A DNA stretch of 64,000 bases from RPQJ01 sp963712815 (GCA_963712815.1 CAVQJL010000012.1:248001-312000), one strand, 5' to 3'. Counted from the first letter of the stretch, positions 26,973 to 35,860 are shown. Numbers and translations are program-made. The notes: generated by a model not told the origin, from the sequence alone.

Positions 26973-27031
26973 GCCGGTCTGGTTCAAGCTGCCCGTGACG
27001 CCCTCGGTTCGGGCAGTGCAGCCAGACCGGC
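26973..27031 (+). other. nested stem-loop after the HAF gene
   Basis: An outer perfect 10-bp stem (GCCGGTCTGG at 26973-26982 with CCAGACCGGC at 27022-27031) encloses an inner 7-bp stem (CTGCCCG at 26989-26995 with CGGGCAG at 27010-27016). It starts 20 bp after the HAF stop codon. There is no T-run, so it may be a transcript 3'-end structure or a Rho-dependent end region and not an intrinsic terminator. Confidence 0.5.
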
Positions 27032-27070
27032 GACGATCTCGCGTCGCGCGGGCTGCAGCCAACAACGAAG

Positions 27071-27660
27071 CTACTGCTGCGGCGCGAAACCCCGGCGGAT
27101 GAAGCCGACGGCAGCCTCGTGCGCCGCAAGATTGCCAGACACCTTGAGCCACGCGCCGACATCGTGGCTCACCGACGGCATCATGAAGCCCTCAACCCGC
27201 GCGCCGTCCTCGCGAAGCTTCCGCACGAACAACTCCTGCTCGGCCCACGAGGGCTCATGCTCGCCGAAAACATCGAACGTCGTCGGCAATCGCGCCAGGT
27301 CCTCGATCCACAGGGGCGAGCCGTAGCGGCTCTGCGCATCGCCCTTGCTCGCGAAGATCCGGCGATGGCAATCACTTTGGCACCGCCGCGAAGGGCGAGA
27401 TAGCGCGCCACCTCGTCGTGACTGTCGAGACTGCCCGCCACCCAACATGCGCCGTGGACACAAATCAGCGCCGGTTGCGACGCGTCCGCACCGCGAACTG
27501 GCTCGGCGACGGCCGCATCGCCTCGACCTGCTGCCTGAAGGCAGCGACGCTCTGCGGCGTGGACAACCACGCCTCCTCCGCCTTCAGCTCTGGCGCAGTA
27601 GCGACGTTGATCGACGCGAAGTCAATCTCAGTGGCGTCATGGGGCGTAATCCGAAGGTGG
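27071..27660 (-). pseudogene. alpha/beta hydrolase (lipase/esterase) remnant with internal deletion
   Basis: The minus strand carries an esterase broken over two frames. The 5' part has ALICVHGACWVAGSLDSHDE, equivalent to the HGGGW oxyanion segment of acetyl-esterase-type hydrolases. The 3' part, in another frame, reads LARLPTTFDVFGEHEPSWAE and VSHDVGAWL, containing the catalytic Asp-like and His positions. The central part that should carry the GDSAGG nucleophile is missing. Between the parts the DNA joins mid-sequence (about 27340-27400). The gene is dead by deletion plus frameshift. The ancestral 5' end near 27660 abuts the TIR-gene fragment. Confidence 0.75.
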
Positions 27661-27681
27661 GTGGTGCTTGCAAGCCGCCGC

Positions 27682-27747
27682 CCCGGTCCGTTCGCAATGC
27701 TGCGCAGGTCGGTGGCGGCGAGCTGCGCCCGATCTTCCGGGACCGCG
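27682..27747 (+). pseudogene. 66-bp duplicated fragment of the TIR gene
   Basis: These 66 bp match 28681-28746, inside the TIR domain of the intact gene, in the same orientation with about six mismatches. Translated, it reads RSVRNAAQVGGGELRPIFRD against RSVRSAAQAGAGELRPIFRD. It is fused to unrelated sequence on both sides and has no start or domain context. The offset from the intact copy is 999 bp. It is either a relic of a second TIR gene or a local duplication. Confidence 0.75.
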
Positions 27748-27781
27748 CCGGGGGGTTTCGCATTCGTTCCAGGGCTGGCGA

Positions 27782-28420
27782 TCAATCCGATTCCCGCAGG
27801 AACTTGAGGATGTCCTGCGCCGTGGCCAGCAGCTGCCGCTGGTTATCCACCGTGGTGTCGAAGAGCCGCAGGAGCTGGCTGAGGTGTATCTGCATCTCGC
27901 GTCGTTCGCTGGCTGACCATTGTCCGTCAGCCGCCGCGCGGGCGAACGAGGGCATCACTTCCCGGTGCTGGAACTGAACCGCCTGGAGGTTGAAGCGGCG
28001 GCGGTTCTCCAGCAGCCCGGCCCATCGGGCCAGTCCCAGGCGCAATTCGCGATCGCTGACCAATGCCAGGTTCCCGCTCTCCACCAGCGCCTGGACGGTC
28101 CCCATCTCGGGATCGAAGCCGGCCCAGTCGATGTATGGATAGAACATGCCAGTGATCTGTTCGTCGGTGAGCGCCTTCAACACCTCGCCGGACAGGCCCT
28201 CCAGGATCGCGAACCGCGGACGTGCGCCCTCGTTCGTCGCGAGATCAGCTTCGAGGATCCGGATGTTCGCTTCGAACTCGGCCACCATGTCCTCGCGGAA
28301 CTCGCGCTCGATCCGGCGGTCCTCGCGCTCCGACCACCACGATTCCGCGGCCACGGCGACGAACACGCCGATCACGATGACGATGAATTCCTGCAGCGAC
28401 TCAGTGAAGCGTTTCGGCAT
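27782..28420 (-). CDS. DUF6090-like single-pass membrane protein, paralogue E (no cysteines)
   Basis: A 212-residue protein. The start ATG at 28420 has GAGGAT a few bases upstream. A short N terminus (MPKRFTESLQEF) precedes a membrane segment, IVIVIGVFVAVAAESWW, and the charged helical region SEREDRRIEREFREDM. It keeps ESGNLALVSDRELRLGL in the position of the family's central motif but has no cysteines. It resembles paralogue C more than A. It is divergent from the TIR-TPR gene, with 166 bp between start codons, so the two may share regulation. Confidence 0.7.
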   Translation of the reverse strand: MPKRFTESLQEFIVIVIGVFVAVAAESWWSEREDRRIEREFREDMVAEFEANIRILEADLATNEGARPRFAILEGLSGEVLKALTDEQITGMFYPYIDWAGFDPEMGTVQALVESGNLALVSDRELRLGLARWAGLLENRRRFNLQAVQFQHREVMPSFARAAADGQWSASERREMQIHLSQLLRLFDTTVDNQRQLLATAQDILKFLRESD

Positions 28421-28586
28421 CCGACGATCCTCGCGGCCTGGCGTTCTGGTGGTTACCGACTCTGCCAGTCACCCGCTGGCACCCAGTTTGCGCCGGCTCA
28501 GCCTCGCCCGCTTCGGCTGAGCCAGACCAGCGTGATGTATCCGGCCCCGGCAAATATACTCGGCGCACCTGCACGATGGACCGGCA

Positions 28587-30632
28587 TTGAAAGACCGCTA
28601 CAAGGCATTCATCAGCTACAGCCACTCGGATGAGTCCTGGGCGCGCTGGCTGCACAGGAAACTGGAGCACTACCGCCTGCCCCGGTCCGTTCGAAGTGCT
28701 GCGCAGGCCGGTGCCGGCGAGCTGCGCCCGATCTTCCGCGACCGCGATGAACTGGCGAGTTCCGGAAGCCTGAGCGCGGCGATCCTGGACGCGTTGCACC
28801 GCTCCGACGCGCTGATCGTGATCTGCAGCCCCGCGGCCGCGAAGTCGAGGTGGGTCAACCAGGAGATTCTGGAATTCTGCCGATTGCAGGGGCCAGAACG
28901 TGTTTTCTGCTGCATCGTCGAGGGCGACCCGCCCGGGGTGTTCCCGGAGGCCATCCTGGCACTCGGCGAACCGCTGGCAGCGGACTTCAGGAAGTCCCAG
29001 GACGGCCGCCGCGACGGCTTGACCAAGCTGGTCGCGGGCTTGCTGGGCCTGGAACTCGACAAGCTGCGTCAACGGGAAGCCCAGACCCGTCGCCGCCGGC
29101 AGGCCCTCGTGACCGGTGCGTCGGCGCTCGGCATGGTGATCACCACGGGCCTGGCCGCCTGGGCCTTGTTTGCGCAGCAACAGGCCGTCGAAGCAAGACA
29201 GCAGTCGGAGAGTCGCCGGGCGCAGGCAGAGGGCCTGCTCGGATTCATGGTCGGCGACCTCAGGTCCAGCCTGGAGCCGCTCGGCCGGCTCGACCTGCTC
29301 GACATCGTCGCCGACCAGGCGATGGAGTATTTCAAGCAGCCCAACATCGGCGAGGTCAGCGACCGCGAGTTGACGGCCAAGGCCAGGATCCTGACCCAGA
29401 TCGGAGAAATCAAGACCGACCGCTATCTGTACGAGGAAGCGCTCGCGGCCTTCACGGAGGCCAACGCACAGAGCAGGCAACTGAGCCTCAGGCATCCGTC
29501 CGACACCGCGATCCTGTTCGAGCGATCGCAGGCCGAGTACTGGGTCGGTTACGTCCATTGGCGGATCGGCAACCTAGATGACGCGGCTCGCTGGCTGTCC
29601 GTGTACCGTGACTCCGCATTCGAACTGACCCGGCTCGAGCCGCACCGGGACGACTGGATCGCCGAGCTCGCGTATGCCAATCACAACCTGGGCGTGCTGG
29701 CGCTGGAACGAGGCGATCCGCACCGTGCCTTCGAAGTTTTTCAGGCCGAAGCCGCTGCATTTGGTGAACTCCTCACCCGCTCACCCAAAGACGTCGATCT
29801 TCGCGAAGCCCATGCCGACGCGATTTCCTGGCTGGGCACGGCATCGAGCCAGCGCGGCGACCTGGCGGCGGCGCTCGACTACCAGGCGCAAAGCCGGGTT
29901 GCGCGCGAGGCCATGGCCAGCGACCACGCTGACAACCTGCACCTGCAGTTGTGGAAGGCCGTTGCGCGGGCAAACGAGGCTTCCGCCCACGCCATGCTGG
30001 GGCGCGTCGCGGAGGCTGAGACGCAGTACGCGCTGGCCCAGAAGACCGTACAGGATTTGCTGGACTCGGACCCCGGCAATAAGCAGTGGCGTCGCTTCCT
30101 GCTCAGCAGCACGGTGGATCGAACGGAGCTGGCGCTGCACCCCTCGTACTCGCCGTCCGCGAGCTTTGATGCCACCACGGATCTGCGCAAGGCCATCGAG
30201 GGCTTGATCGAGCTGCGCGACGCAGAGCCCATGGACAGGCGCGTTGCGCTGGCCCTGTTGAAGGCCTATCGAATTCGCCTCGCACTAGAGCGTGACCACG
30301 AGCGGCCGGAGGCGGCCACGCTGGCGAAGAGCGCCTGGGATCTGGCGGCCGCACAATACGAGCGGGGCAGCGTGGATCCTGTGATGGCGTCCGAAATCTA
30401 CCAGCTGCTGGTGCTGAGCCAGGCGCACCAACTGCCCGGGAACCCGGCGCGGGACAAGATGGCCGACGACGTGCGCAGCAGGGCCCGGCGATCGGATTTT
30501 CCCCGCCTGCTGGACGCACTCGCCCGGGATCTCGCGTTCAGCGGCGACGCCGATGCCGAGGCGATCCAAGCCCGCCTGTCATCCATGGGCTATCAACCTC
30601 TTCAGACCTGGCCCGCCGCTGCCGGAAAATGA
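28587..30632 (+). CDS. TIR domain - transmembrane - TPR protein
   Basis: A 681-residue protein starting at a TTG at 28587. Residues 1-150 are a TIR domain: YKAFISYSHSDESWARWL (strand A), IFRDRDELASSG (BB loop) and SPAAAKSRWVNQEI, where E93 sits at the position of the NADase glutamate of enzymatic TIRs. A basic stretch is followed by a membrane segment at about 172-194 (ALVTGASALGMVITTGLAAW). The remaining 480 residues are helical repeats of TPR type, for example YEEALAAFTEANAQSRQL and NHNLGVLALERGDPHRAFEVF. The layout is that of bacterial signalling or defence TIR proteins with a sensor domain outside. No partner ThsA- or SIR2-like gene is near. A terminator follows at once. Confidence 0.88.
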   Translation: MKDRYKAFISYSHSDESWARWLHRKLEHYRLPRSVRSAAQAGAGELRPIFRDRDELASSGSLSAAILDALHRSDALIVICSPAAAKSRWVNQEILEFCRLQGPERVFCCIVEGDPPGVFPEAILALGEPLAADFRKSQDGRRDGLTKLVAGLLGLELDKLRQREAQTRRRRQALVTGASALGMVITTGLAAWALFAQQQAVEARQQSESRRAQAEGLLGFMVGDLRSSLEPLGRLDLLDIVADQAMEYFKQPNIGEVSDRELTAKARILTQIGEIKTDRYLYEEALAAFTEANAQSRQLSLRHPSDTAILFERSQAEYWVGYVHWRIGNLDDAARWLSVYRDSAFELTRLEPHRDDWIAELAYANHNLGVLALERGDPHRAFEVFQAEAAAFGELLTRSPKDVDLREAHADAISWLGTASSQRGDLAAALDYQAQSRVAREAMASDHADNLHLQLWKAVARANEASAHAMLGRVAEAETQYALAQKTVQDLLDSDPGNKQWRRFLLSSTVDRTELALHPSYSPSASFDATTDLRKAIEGLIELRDAEPMDRRVALALLKAYRIRLALERDHERPEAATLAKSAWDLAAAQYERGSVDPVMASEIYQLLVLSQAHQLPGNPARDKMADDVRSRARRSDFPRLLDALARDLAFSGDADAEAIQARLSSMGYQPLQTWPAAAGK

Positions 30633-30634
30633 AC

Positions 30635-30655
30635 TCCCCTCCGCGGGGGGATTTT
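30635..30655 (+). terminator. intrinsic terminator of the TIR-TPR gene
   Basis: TCCCCT pairs with GGGGGA (30635-30640 with 30646-30651, five Watson-Crick pairs plus one T-G wobble) around a five-base loop, followed by TTTT. It begins two bases after the TGA of the TIR gene, so it should end that transcript. Confidence 0.7.
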
Positions 30656-30763
30656 CGGACAGCACCTCGATGGGGCCATGTATGCTGGGTCACGGCCGCT
30701 TCCTGGCACCGCCATTGTCGCCAGCGCAATCGGGCTGTTCTCTCTACTCAGCGAGGAATCTCC

Positions 30764-31321
30764 ATGGCCGACAAGAATGTAACGCTGACCATCGCTGCAG
30801 ACGCAGCCGCCACGACCAGCGCGGACCCCTCGGGTGGGTCGGGCAAGATCCTTTCCGGGGTCAGCATCAGCCCCGAAGAAACCAAGGACAAGGAACACGG
30901 CAAGGACAAGGACTTCAAGGTGACGTTCTCGCTGGCGCTCCCGTCTGGCATGAGCGCAACCATCACCAATTTCCGCTACTACAACAACGGTTCAAACAAG
31001 GCCGACCAGCTGGGCTGGTGGTCACCGGCATCGACCGTCCCGAGGGGCATTTCCGCCGAGCCCGCAACCGGCACGACGGCATGCCTGCCCGACACCGCCT
31101 CCAATCCCGGCAGCACGCCGACGAATCCAACCAATGGAGCGATCAAGTACCAGGGAACGGGCAAGGAATTCGAGTGGGAGTCACTGAACAACAACAAGCT
31201 GGTCATCAAGGACCTGAACAACAACGTGATGGATTACTACTACGTCGTCGAGTTCCAGGTCACCGCACCGGCGACACTCGCCGGGACGTACGTCCACGAC
31301 CCCAAGATCAAGAACTGGTAG
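30764..31321 (+). CDS. hypothetical protein, 185 residues
   Basis: The ATG at 30764 has GAGGA six bases upstream. The protein has no signal peptide and no membrane segment. It starts MADKNVTLTIAADAAATTS and is rich in Asn, Lys, Thr and Gly. An acidic-basic patch EETKDKEHGKDKDFKVTF is followed by predicted beta strands (ATITNFRYYNNG, YYYVVEFQVTAPATLAG). It looks like a small beta-sandwich of unknown family. Only two cysteine-poor segments are present. I do not recognise it. It follows the TIR-TPR gene but is separated by that gene's terminator. Confidence 0.7.
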   Translation: MADKNVTLTIAADAAATTSADPSGGSGKILSGVSISPEETKDKEHGKDKDFKVTFSLALPSGMSATITNFRYYNNGSNKADQLGWWSPASTVPRGISAEPATGTTACLPDTASNPGSTPTNPTNGAIKYQGTGKEFEWESLNNNKLVIKDLNNNVMDYYYVVEFQVTAPATLAGTYVHDPKIKNW

Positions 31322-31341
31322 CCGCAAAAAAGGATACGGCA

Positions 31342-31376
31342 TCGAGCACCGGTCGCCATTGGCGATCGGTGCTCGA
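31342..31376 (-). terminator. strong 16-bp hairpin, terminator of the former DUF885 gene
   Basis: A 16-bp stem (31342-31357 with 31361-31376, one G-T wobble) closes on the three-base loop ATT. On the minus strand it begins eight bases after the stop of the DUF885 remnant and is followed by CCTTTTTT about ten bases on. It could also stop plus-strand transcripts from the gene ending at 31321. Confidence 0.7.
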
Positions 31377-31383
31377 CAGCCCG

Positions 31384-31605
31384 TCACTGCTGGATCTCGA
31401 CCCACTGCGCGATGCGCGCCTGCAGCAACTGCAGCGGCGCGCCGCCGTCGCGCAGCACCTCGTCGTGGAAGGCACGGATGTCGAAGCGCTCGCCCGGGGC
31501 GGACTCCGCCTCGCGGCGCAGGCGCTGGATCTCCAGCATGCCGATCTAGTAACCGAGCGCCTGACCGGGCCCAAACGACGTAGCGCTCGACTTCGGTCCG
31601 GGCGC
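31384..31605 (-). pseudogene. DUF885-family protein, decayed C-terminal fragment
   Basis: The minus strand encodes the last 70 or so residues of a DUF885 protein: TEVERYVVW, then PGQALGY, IGMLEIQRLRREAE, ERFDIRAFHDEVLRDGGAPL and a natural stop at 31384. Two lesions are visible. One inserted G after the Trp codon shifts the frame before PGQALGY. A TAG replaces the lysine codon of the usual GYKIG motif. The remaining 500 or so N-terminal residues are absent. DUF885 proteins are often exported putative peptidases, which would fit the adjacent peptide transporter. Confidence 0.85.
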
Positions 31606-31697
31606 CATTGCCGGGGCAGCCGTGCAAATTCTTTGACACGGTTCGGCCTGGCAGTTACATCAAGCGGGCACTTCACGACGCCACCCGGAGACACCGC

Positions 31698-33203
31698 ATG
31701 AGCGGAACGACGAATGCGCTGGACCGGGGCCCGATCCCGGAGTTCAAGCAGGTCATGGGCCACCCGGGCCCGCTGTGGATGCTGTTCATGTCGGAGTTCT
31801 GGGAGCGGTTTGCGTTCTACGGCATCCGCTGGGCCCTGGTGCTGTACATCGTGGCGCAATTCCACGGGGGCGATCAGTCCGGCCAGGCCGAAGCCAACCT
31901 CACGTATGGCTCCTATCTCGCGCTGGTCTATGCGGGCGCGATCTTCGGTGGCTACGTCGCCGACAGGATCATCGGATACCAGCGCTCGATCCTGATCGGC
32001 GCCGTATTCATGGCGGCGGGCCTGTTCATGATCATGGTGCCCGAGGCGATGCTGTTCAAGTTCGGCCTCGCCACGATCATCGTCGGCAACGGCCTGTTCA
32101 AGCCGAACATTTCGACCATGGTCGGCAAGCTGTACTCGATCGGCGATGAGCGCCGCGACTCGGGCTTCACGATCTTCTATATGGGCATCAACATGGGTGC
32201 GTTCATCGCACCGATCATCACCGGCTGGCTCGCGACCTCGGTGTTCGGCACCGACGCGGCGCCTGCCTACCAGTACGTATTCGGAGCGTCCGGCGTCGGC
32301 ATGTTGATCAGCTTGGTCTGGTTCTACGTCGGGCGACGGCAACTGCAAAGCATCGGCAGGCCGCCGGCGGAATCCGTAGGCCGCGGACGGGTCGCCTACG
32401 TGGCCATCGGCGCACTGTGCGTGATCCCGCTCGTCTACTCCCTGCTCACGCTCGGCGCCGCAGCGCTCCAGTACGTGCTGACCGTGTTGTTCGTCGGTCT
32501 CGCCGCGATGCTGATGAGGGAGGGAATTCGATCCGGCGCGATCGCCCGCGACCGGACCATTGCGATGCTGATCATCTTCGGCTTCAACATCCTGTTCTGG
32601 ATGTTCTACGAGCAGGCGGGCAACTCGTTCACGTTCCTCGCCGACCAGATCGTCAACCGGGTCCTAGGTGGCTTCGTCTTCCCGACCGCCTGGTTTCAGT
32701 CCGTATCCGCGCTTGCAGTCATCGTACTCGCGCCGGTCGTGGCCTGGCTCTGGGTCTGGATGGCGAAGCGCAATCTGAACCCCTCGATTCCGCGCAAGTT
32801 CGGCCTCGGCCTGCTGTTCAACGGCCTCGCGTTCCTGCTGTTGATGTTCGCGCTCTCGAACCTGGTGAGCGACCAGGGCAAGATTCCGTTCTGGACCTTG
32901 CTGGCCGTCTACGTCATCCAGGTGATCGGCGAGCTGTGCCTGTCGCCGATCGGCCTGTCGATGGTGACCAAGCTGGCCCCGGTCCGCCTGGTCGGCCTCG
33001 GCATGGGCGGCTGGTTCCTCTCCACCGGCATCGGCAACAATCTCTCGGGCATCTTCGCCAGCGTGGTCAGCGGCGAGACCGGCATGACCACGGCCTCGGC
33101 GCTGTCGGGCTACACCTTCGGCTTCTGGGCCCTGCTCGGTTCCGGCGTTGTCCTGTTCCTGCTGGCACCGTTCATCCAGCGCCTGATGCACGGTGTGAAA
33201 TGA
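31698..33203 (+). CDS. POT/PTR2-family peptide:proton symporter
   Basis: A 501-residue major facilitator of the proton-dependent oligopeptide transporter family, importing di- and tripeptides. The family motif ExxERFxYYG appears as EFWERFAFYGIR near residue 32. FGGYVADRIIGYQRSI (the MFS loop 2-3 motif) and FYMGINMGAF (PTR signature) follow. About 12-14 membrane segments are predicted. The ATG at 31698 has GGAG seven bases upstream. The PLP-enzyme gene overlaps its stop by four bases, indicating an operon and possible use of imported peptides as an amino-acid source. Confidence 0.93.
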   Translation: MSGTTNALDRGPIPEFKQVMGHPGPLWMLFMSEFWERFAFYGIRWALVLYIVAQFHGGDQSGQAEANLTYGSYLALVYAGAIFGGYVADRIIGYQRSILIGAVFMAAGLFMIMVPEAMLFKFGLATIIVGNGLFKPNISTMVGKLYSIGDERRDSGFTIFYMGINMGAFIAPIITGWLATSVFGTDAAPAYQYVFGASGVGMLISLVWFYVGRRQLQSIGRPPAESVGRGRVAYVAIGALCVIPLVYSLLTLGAAALQYVLTVLFVGLAAMLMREGIRSGAIARDRTIAMLIIFGFNILFWMFYEQAGNSFTFLADQIVNRVLGGFVFPTAWFQSVSALAVIVLAPVVAWLWVWMAKRNLNPSIPRKFGLGLLFNGLAFLLLMFALSNLVSDQGKIPFWTLLAVYVIQVIGELCLSPIGLSMVTKLAPVRLVGLGMGGWFLSTGIGNNLSGIFASVVSGETGMTTASALSGYTFGFWALLGSGVVLFLLAPFIQRLMHGVK

Positions 33204-34372
33204 ACGCCACCCACTGGTCACTCGATCCGTCCGTGATCTTCCTGAACCACGGCTCGTTCGGTGCCTGCCCGATTCCCGTGCTGCAGTACCAGGCCGAACT
33301 GAGGCAGCGCATGGAGCGCCAGCCGGTGCAGTTCTTCGTCCGCGACCTCGAGGGCCTGCTCGACGCGGCGCGTGCCGCACTCGGCAATTTCCTCGGCGCA
33401 CCCGCCGACGACCTCGCCTGGGTACCCAACGCCACCACGGCAGTCAACGCGGTGCTGCGGTCGCTGAACTTCGAGCCAGGTGACGAGCTCCTCACGACCG
33501 ATCACGAATACAACGCTTGCCGCAATGTGCTGGACTTCGTCGCCCGCCGTGCCGGAGCCCGGGTCGTGGTGGCGAGCGTGCCGTTTCCCATCGCCAGCCG
33601 CGACCAGGTGATCGAGGCCGTCATGGATCGCGTCACCGGGCGCACCCGGCTCGCGCTGCTCGATCACGTGACCAGCCAGACCGGGCTCGTGCTCCCGATC
33701 GAAGCGCTGGTCCGGGAACTTCGCGCGCGGGGCGTGGAAACCCTCGTCGATGCGGCGCATGCGCCGGGCATGCTGCCCCTGGACGTCGCCGCAATCGGTG
33801 CGGCCTGGTACACGGGCAACTGCCACAAGTGGATCTGCGCACCGAAGGGCGCTGCTTTCCTGTACACGCGGCCGGACATGCAGCAGCGCACCCGGCCGGC
33901 CGTGATCAGCCACGGCGCCAACTCGACGCGGGCCGGCCGATCGCGCTACCTCATCGAGTTCGACTGGACGGGAACCGACGATCCCACGGCGTTCCTGTCG
34001 GTGCCCGCGGCCATCCGGTTCATGGGTGAACTCATGCCCGGCGGCTGGGCGGCGGTGCGCGAGACCAATCACCAGCTCGCCCTGCGAGGCCGCGACGTGC
34101 TCTGCGGCACGCTGGGCATCGACCCGCCGTGCCCGGACGACATGATCGGCTCGCTGGCCTCGCTGCCGCTGCCCGACGGTGACGGTCGCGTTGGCGATTC
34201 GCCGCTGTATGCGGACCCCTTGCAGGACCGCCTGCTGCAGCAGTTCCACATCGAAGTCCCCGTGATCCCCTGGCCGGCGCCGCCGAAGAGACTGATCCGG
34301 ATCTCCGGCCAGGTTTACAACCGTGACGGGGACTACGAGCGCCTGGGCCACGCGCTGCGCGCGCTTGGGTGA
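33200..34372 (+). CDS. class-V aminotransferase-fold PLP enzyme
   Basis: A 390-residue PLP-dependent enzyme of the class V group that includes isopenicillin-N epimerase and EgtE-like lyases. It begins with DPSVIFLNHGSFGACP, the family's substrate-binding loop. The PLP lysine is in TGNCHKWICAPKG, after the aspartate in LVDAAHAPG that binds the pyridine nitrogen. The C terminus (PKRLIRISGQVYNRDGDYERL) contains the conserved arginine and Y/N positions. It overlaps the transporter gene by ATGA, so it is coupled to it. It probably acts on an amino acid derived from imported peptides; the reaction is not known. Confidence 0.88.
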   Translation: MNATHWSLDPSVIFLNHGSFGACPIPVLQYQAELRQRMERQPVQFFVRDLEGLLDAARAALGNFLGAPADDLAWVPNATTAVNAVLRSLNFEPGDELLTTDHEYNACRNVLDFVARRAGARVVVASVPFPIASRDQVIEAVMDRVTGRTRLALLDHVTSQTGLVLPIEALVRELRARGVETLVDAAHAPGMLPLDVAAIGAAWYTGNCHKWICAPKGAAFLYTRPDMQQRTRPAVISHGANSTRAGRSRYLIEFDWTGTDDPTAFLSVPAAIRFMGELMPGGWAAVRETNHQLALRGRDVLCGTLGIDPPCPDDMIGSLASLPLPDGDGRVGDSPLYADPLQDRLLQQFHIEVPVIPWPAPPKRLIRISGQVYNRDGDYERLGHALRALG

Positions 34373-34580
34373 CGCCGCTCGTGCCGGGATAGTAATCTCG
34401 ACGCGCAGTCCCGCTCAAACGAGGCAAGTCCAATGCACTGCAATGCCTACTGCGCCCTCGCCGCCGAAAGACTCCGACGCCGTGAACGCCGCCCCGCGCC
34501 GGTTGAATCGGCCTTAAGATCCGGCTGACCGCACCGATCGCGGCAATCGCGGCAATCGCGATACCGAGGATCCCGAAGGC

Positions 34581-35226
34581 ATGGCCGACATATTCGTCTC
34601 CTACGCCCGCGTCGAAAAGACCCGAGTCGAACAGCTCGTGGCTGCGCTCGAGAATCAACGCTGCTCCGTCTGGTGGGACCCCGAGATCGTGCCTGGGCAG
34701 GAATTCGACCGCCAGGTCGCCGCGGAACTCGCGCAGGCATCCGCCGTGGGAGTCGTCTGGAGCAAGGACTCGGTCGAGCCCCGGTGGGCCCGGGGCGAGG
34801 CCCGCAAAGGCGCTCGACCCCGGCTATGCGAGCGCCCACGCCTGCCTGTACCGGCGGTCCTTTGAGCTGGCGCTGCTGCACATGCGACGGTCGGTGGACA
34901 TCAACCCCAACAACGCCTGGAACCGGGCCGACATGGGCCTGGTACTGACCTACTCAGGGCCGGTGCAGCAGGCACTCGAATGGCTCGAGGATGCGCTCGC
35001 GAAGTTCGCGCACATCCCGCTGCGAACCGTTCGCGCTTCCGCATACGTTGCGGCGTGCCACGCGCGACTCGGCGAAACCGAGCGCGCTCGACCGTACGTC
35101 GCAGAGTGCCTGGCGGCGAATCCCGCCTTCTCGGTCCGGCAATTCATGTCGCGGGAGCCGTTCAGGAACGAAGCGGACGCTGCTTTTCTTGCCGAGTCGC
35201 TGCGCCTCGCCGGTCTGCCGGAATGA
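34581..35226 (+). pseudogene. TIR-TPR gene with large internal deletion
   Basis: The 5' part (from the ATG at 34581) is the first 75 or so residues of a TIR domain: ADIFVSYARVEKTRVEQLV, then CSVWWDPEIVPGQEFDRQVA and WSKDSVEPRW. At about 34800 it joins out of frame to the C-terminal TPR part of such a protein: KALDPGYASAHACL, NPNNAWNRADMGLVLTYSG and LGETERARPYVAECLAANP, ending at 35226. The missing middle normally holds several hundred residues. The result is a frameshifted, truncated relic of a TIR/TolB-like-TPR protein. Its last codon overlaps the DUF924 gene start. Confidence 0.8.
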
Positions 35227-35798
35227 ACGAGTTCAGAGCGGAAGGTGACGGGCGCGAGCCGTCCTGGGTCCGCGAGGTCCTCGGGTTCTGGTTCTCGGAA
35301 ATCGAGGAGGCCGGCTGGTGGGCGAAGAGCGACGCCAACGACGCGACCATCCGCGAACGGTTCCTCGCGCTGCACGAGCGCCTCATTGCAGGCGACGGCG
35401 GCGATCTCGGCGGGCCCCGGACACTGCTCGCAGCCGTCATCGTGCTGGACCAGTTCTCACGCAACATGTTTCGCGGCAGCCCGCTTGCCTACGCCGCGGA
35501 TTCGCTGGCGCGGCGGCTTGCCCGTCAGGCCATCGCGCAGGGGGACGATGCGGGCATGACGCGCGAGGAAAGGCTGTTCCTCTATCTCCCCTTCGAGCAC
35601 AGCGAGGACCGGGCCGACCAGGCCGACGCAGTGGAGTTGATCGCGGCCCTGGGCCGCGAAGACTGGACACGCTACGCCTTCGCGCACAAGGCCATCATCG
35701 ACCGGTTCGGTCGTTTCCCGCACCGTAACGCCGTGCTCGGGCGGGAGTCCACTGCGACAGAAATCGCGGCCCTCCGCGAACCAATGAGCTCCTTCTGA
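35223..35798 (+). CDS. DUF924-family protein
   Basis: A 191-residue soluble helical protein of the DUF924 family. Characteristic segments are VLGFWFSEIEEAGWWAKSD at the N terminus, VIVLDQFSRNMFRGSP, ERLFLYLPFEHSEDRADQ and HKAIIDRFGRFPHRNAVLGRESTATE. The family fold is TPR-like; its biochemical role is unknown. The ATG at 35223 overlaps the end of the broken TIR-TPR gene, so it may once have been translationally coupled to it. Confidence 0.92.
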   Translation: MNEFRAEGDGREPSWVREVLGFWFSEIEEAGWWAKSDANDATIRERFLALHERLIAGDGGDLGGPRTLLAAVIVLDQFSRNMFRGSPLAYAADSLARRLARQAIAQGDDAGMTREERLFLYLPFEHSEDRADQADAVELIAALGREDWTRYAFAHKAIIDRFGRFPHRNAVLGRESTATEIAALREPMSSF

Positions 35799-35860
35799 CG
35801 GGCGGCGTGAAGTCACACGCCTGGAAACAGCGCAACGAGTCGCGCGCACACCTCCGGTGA

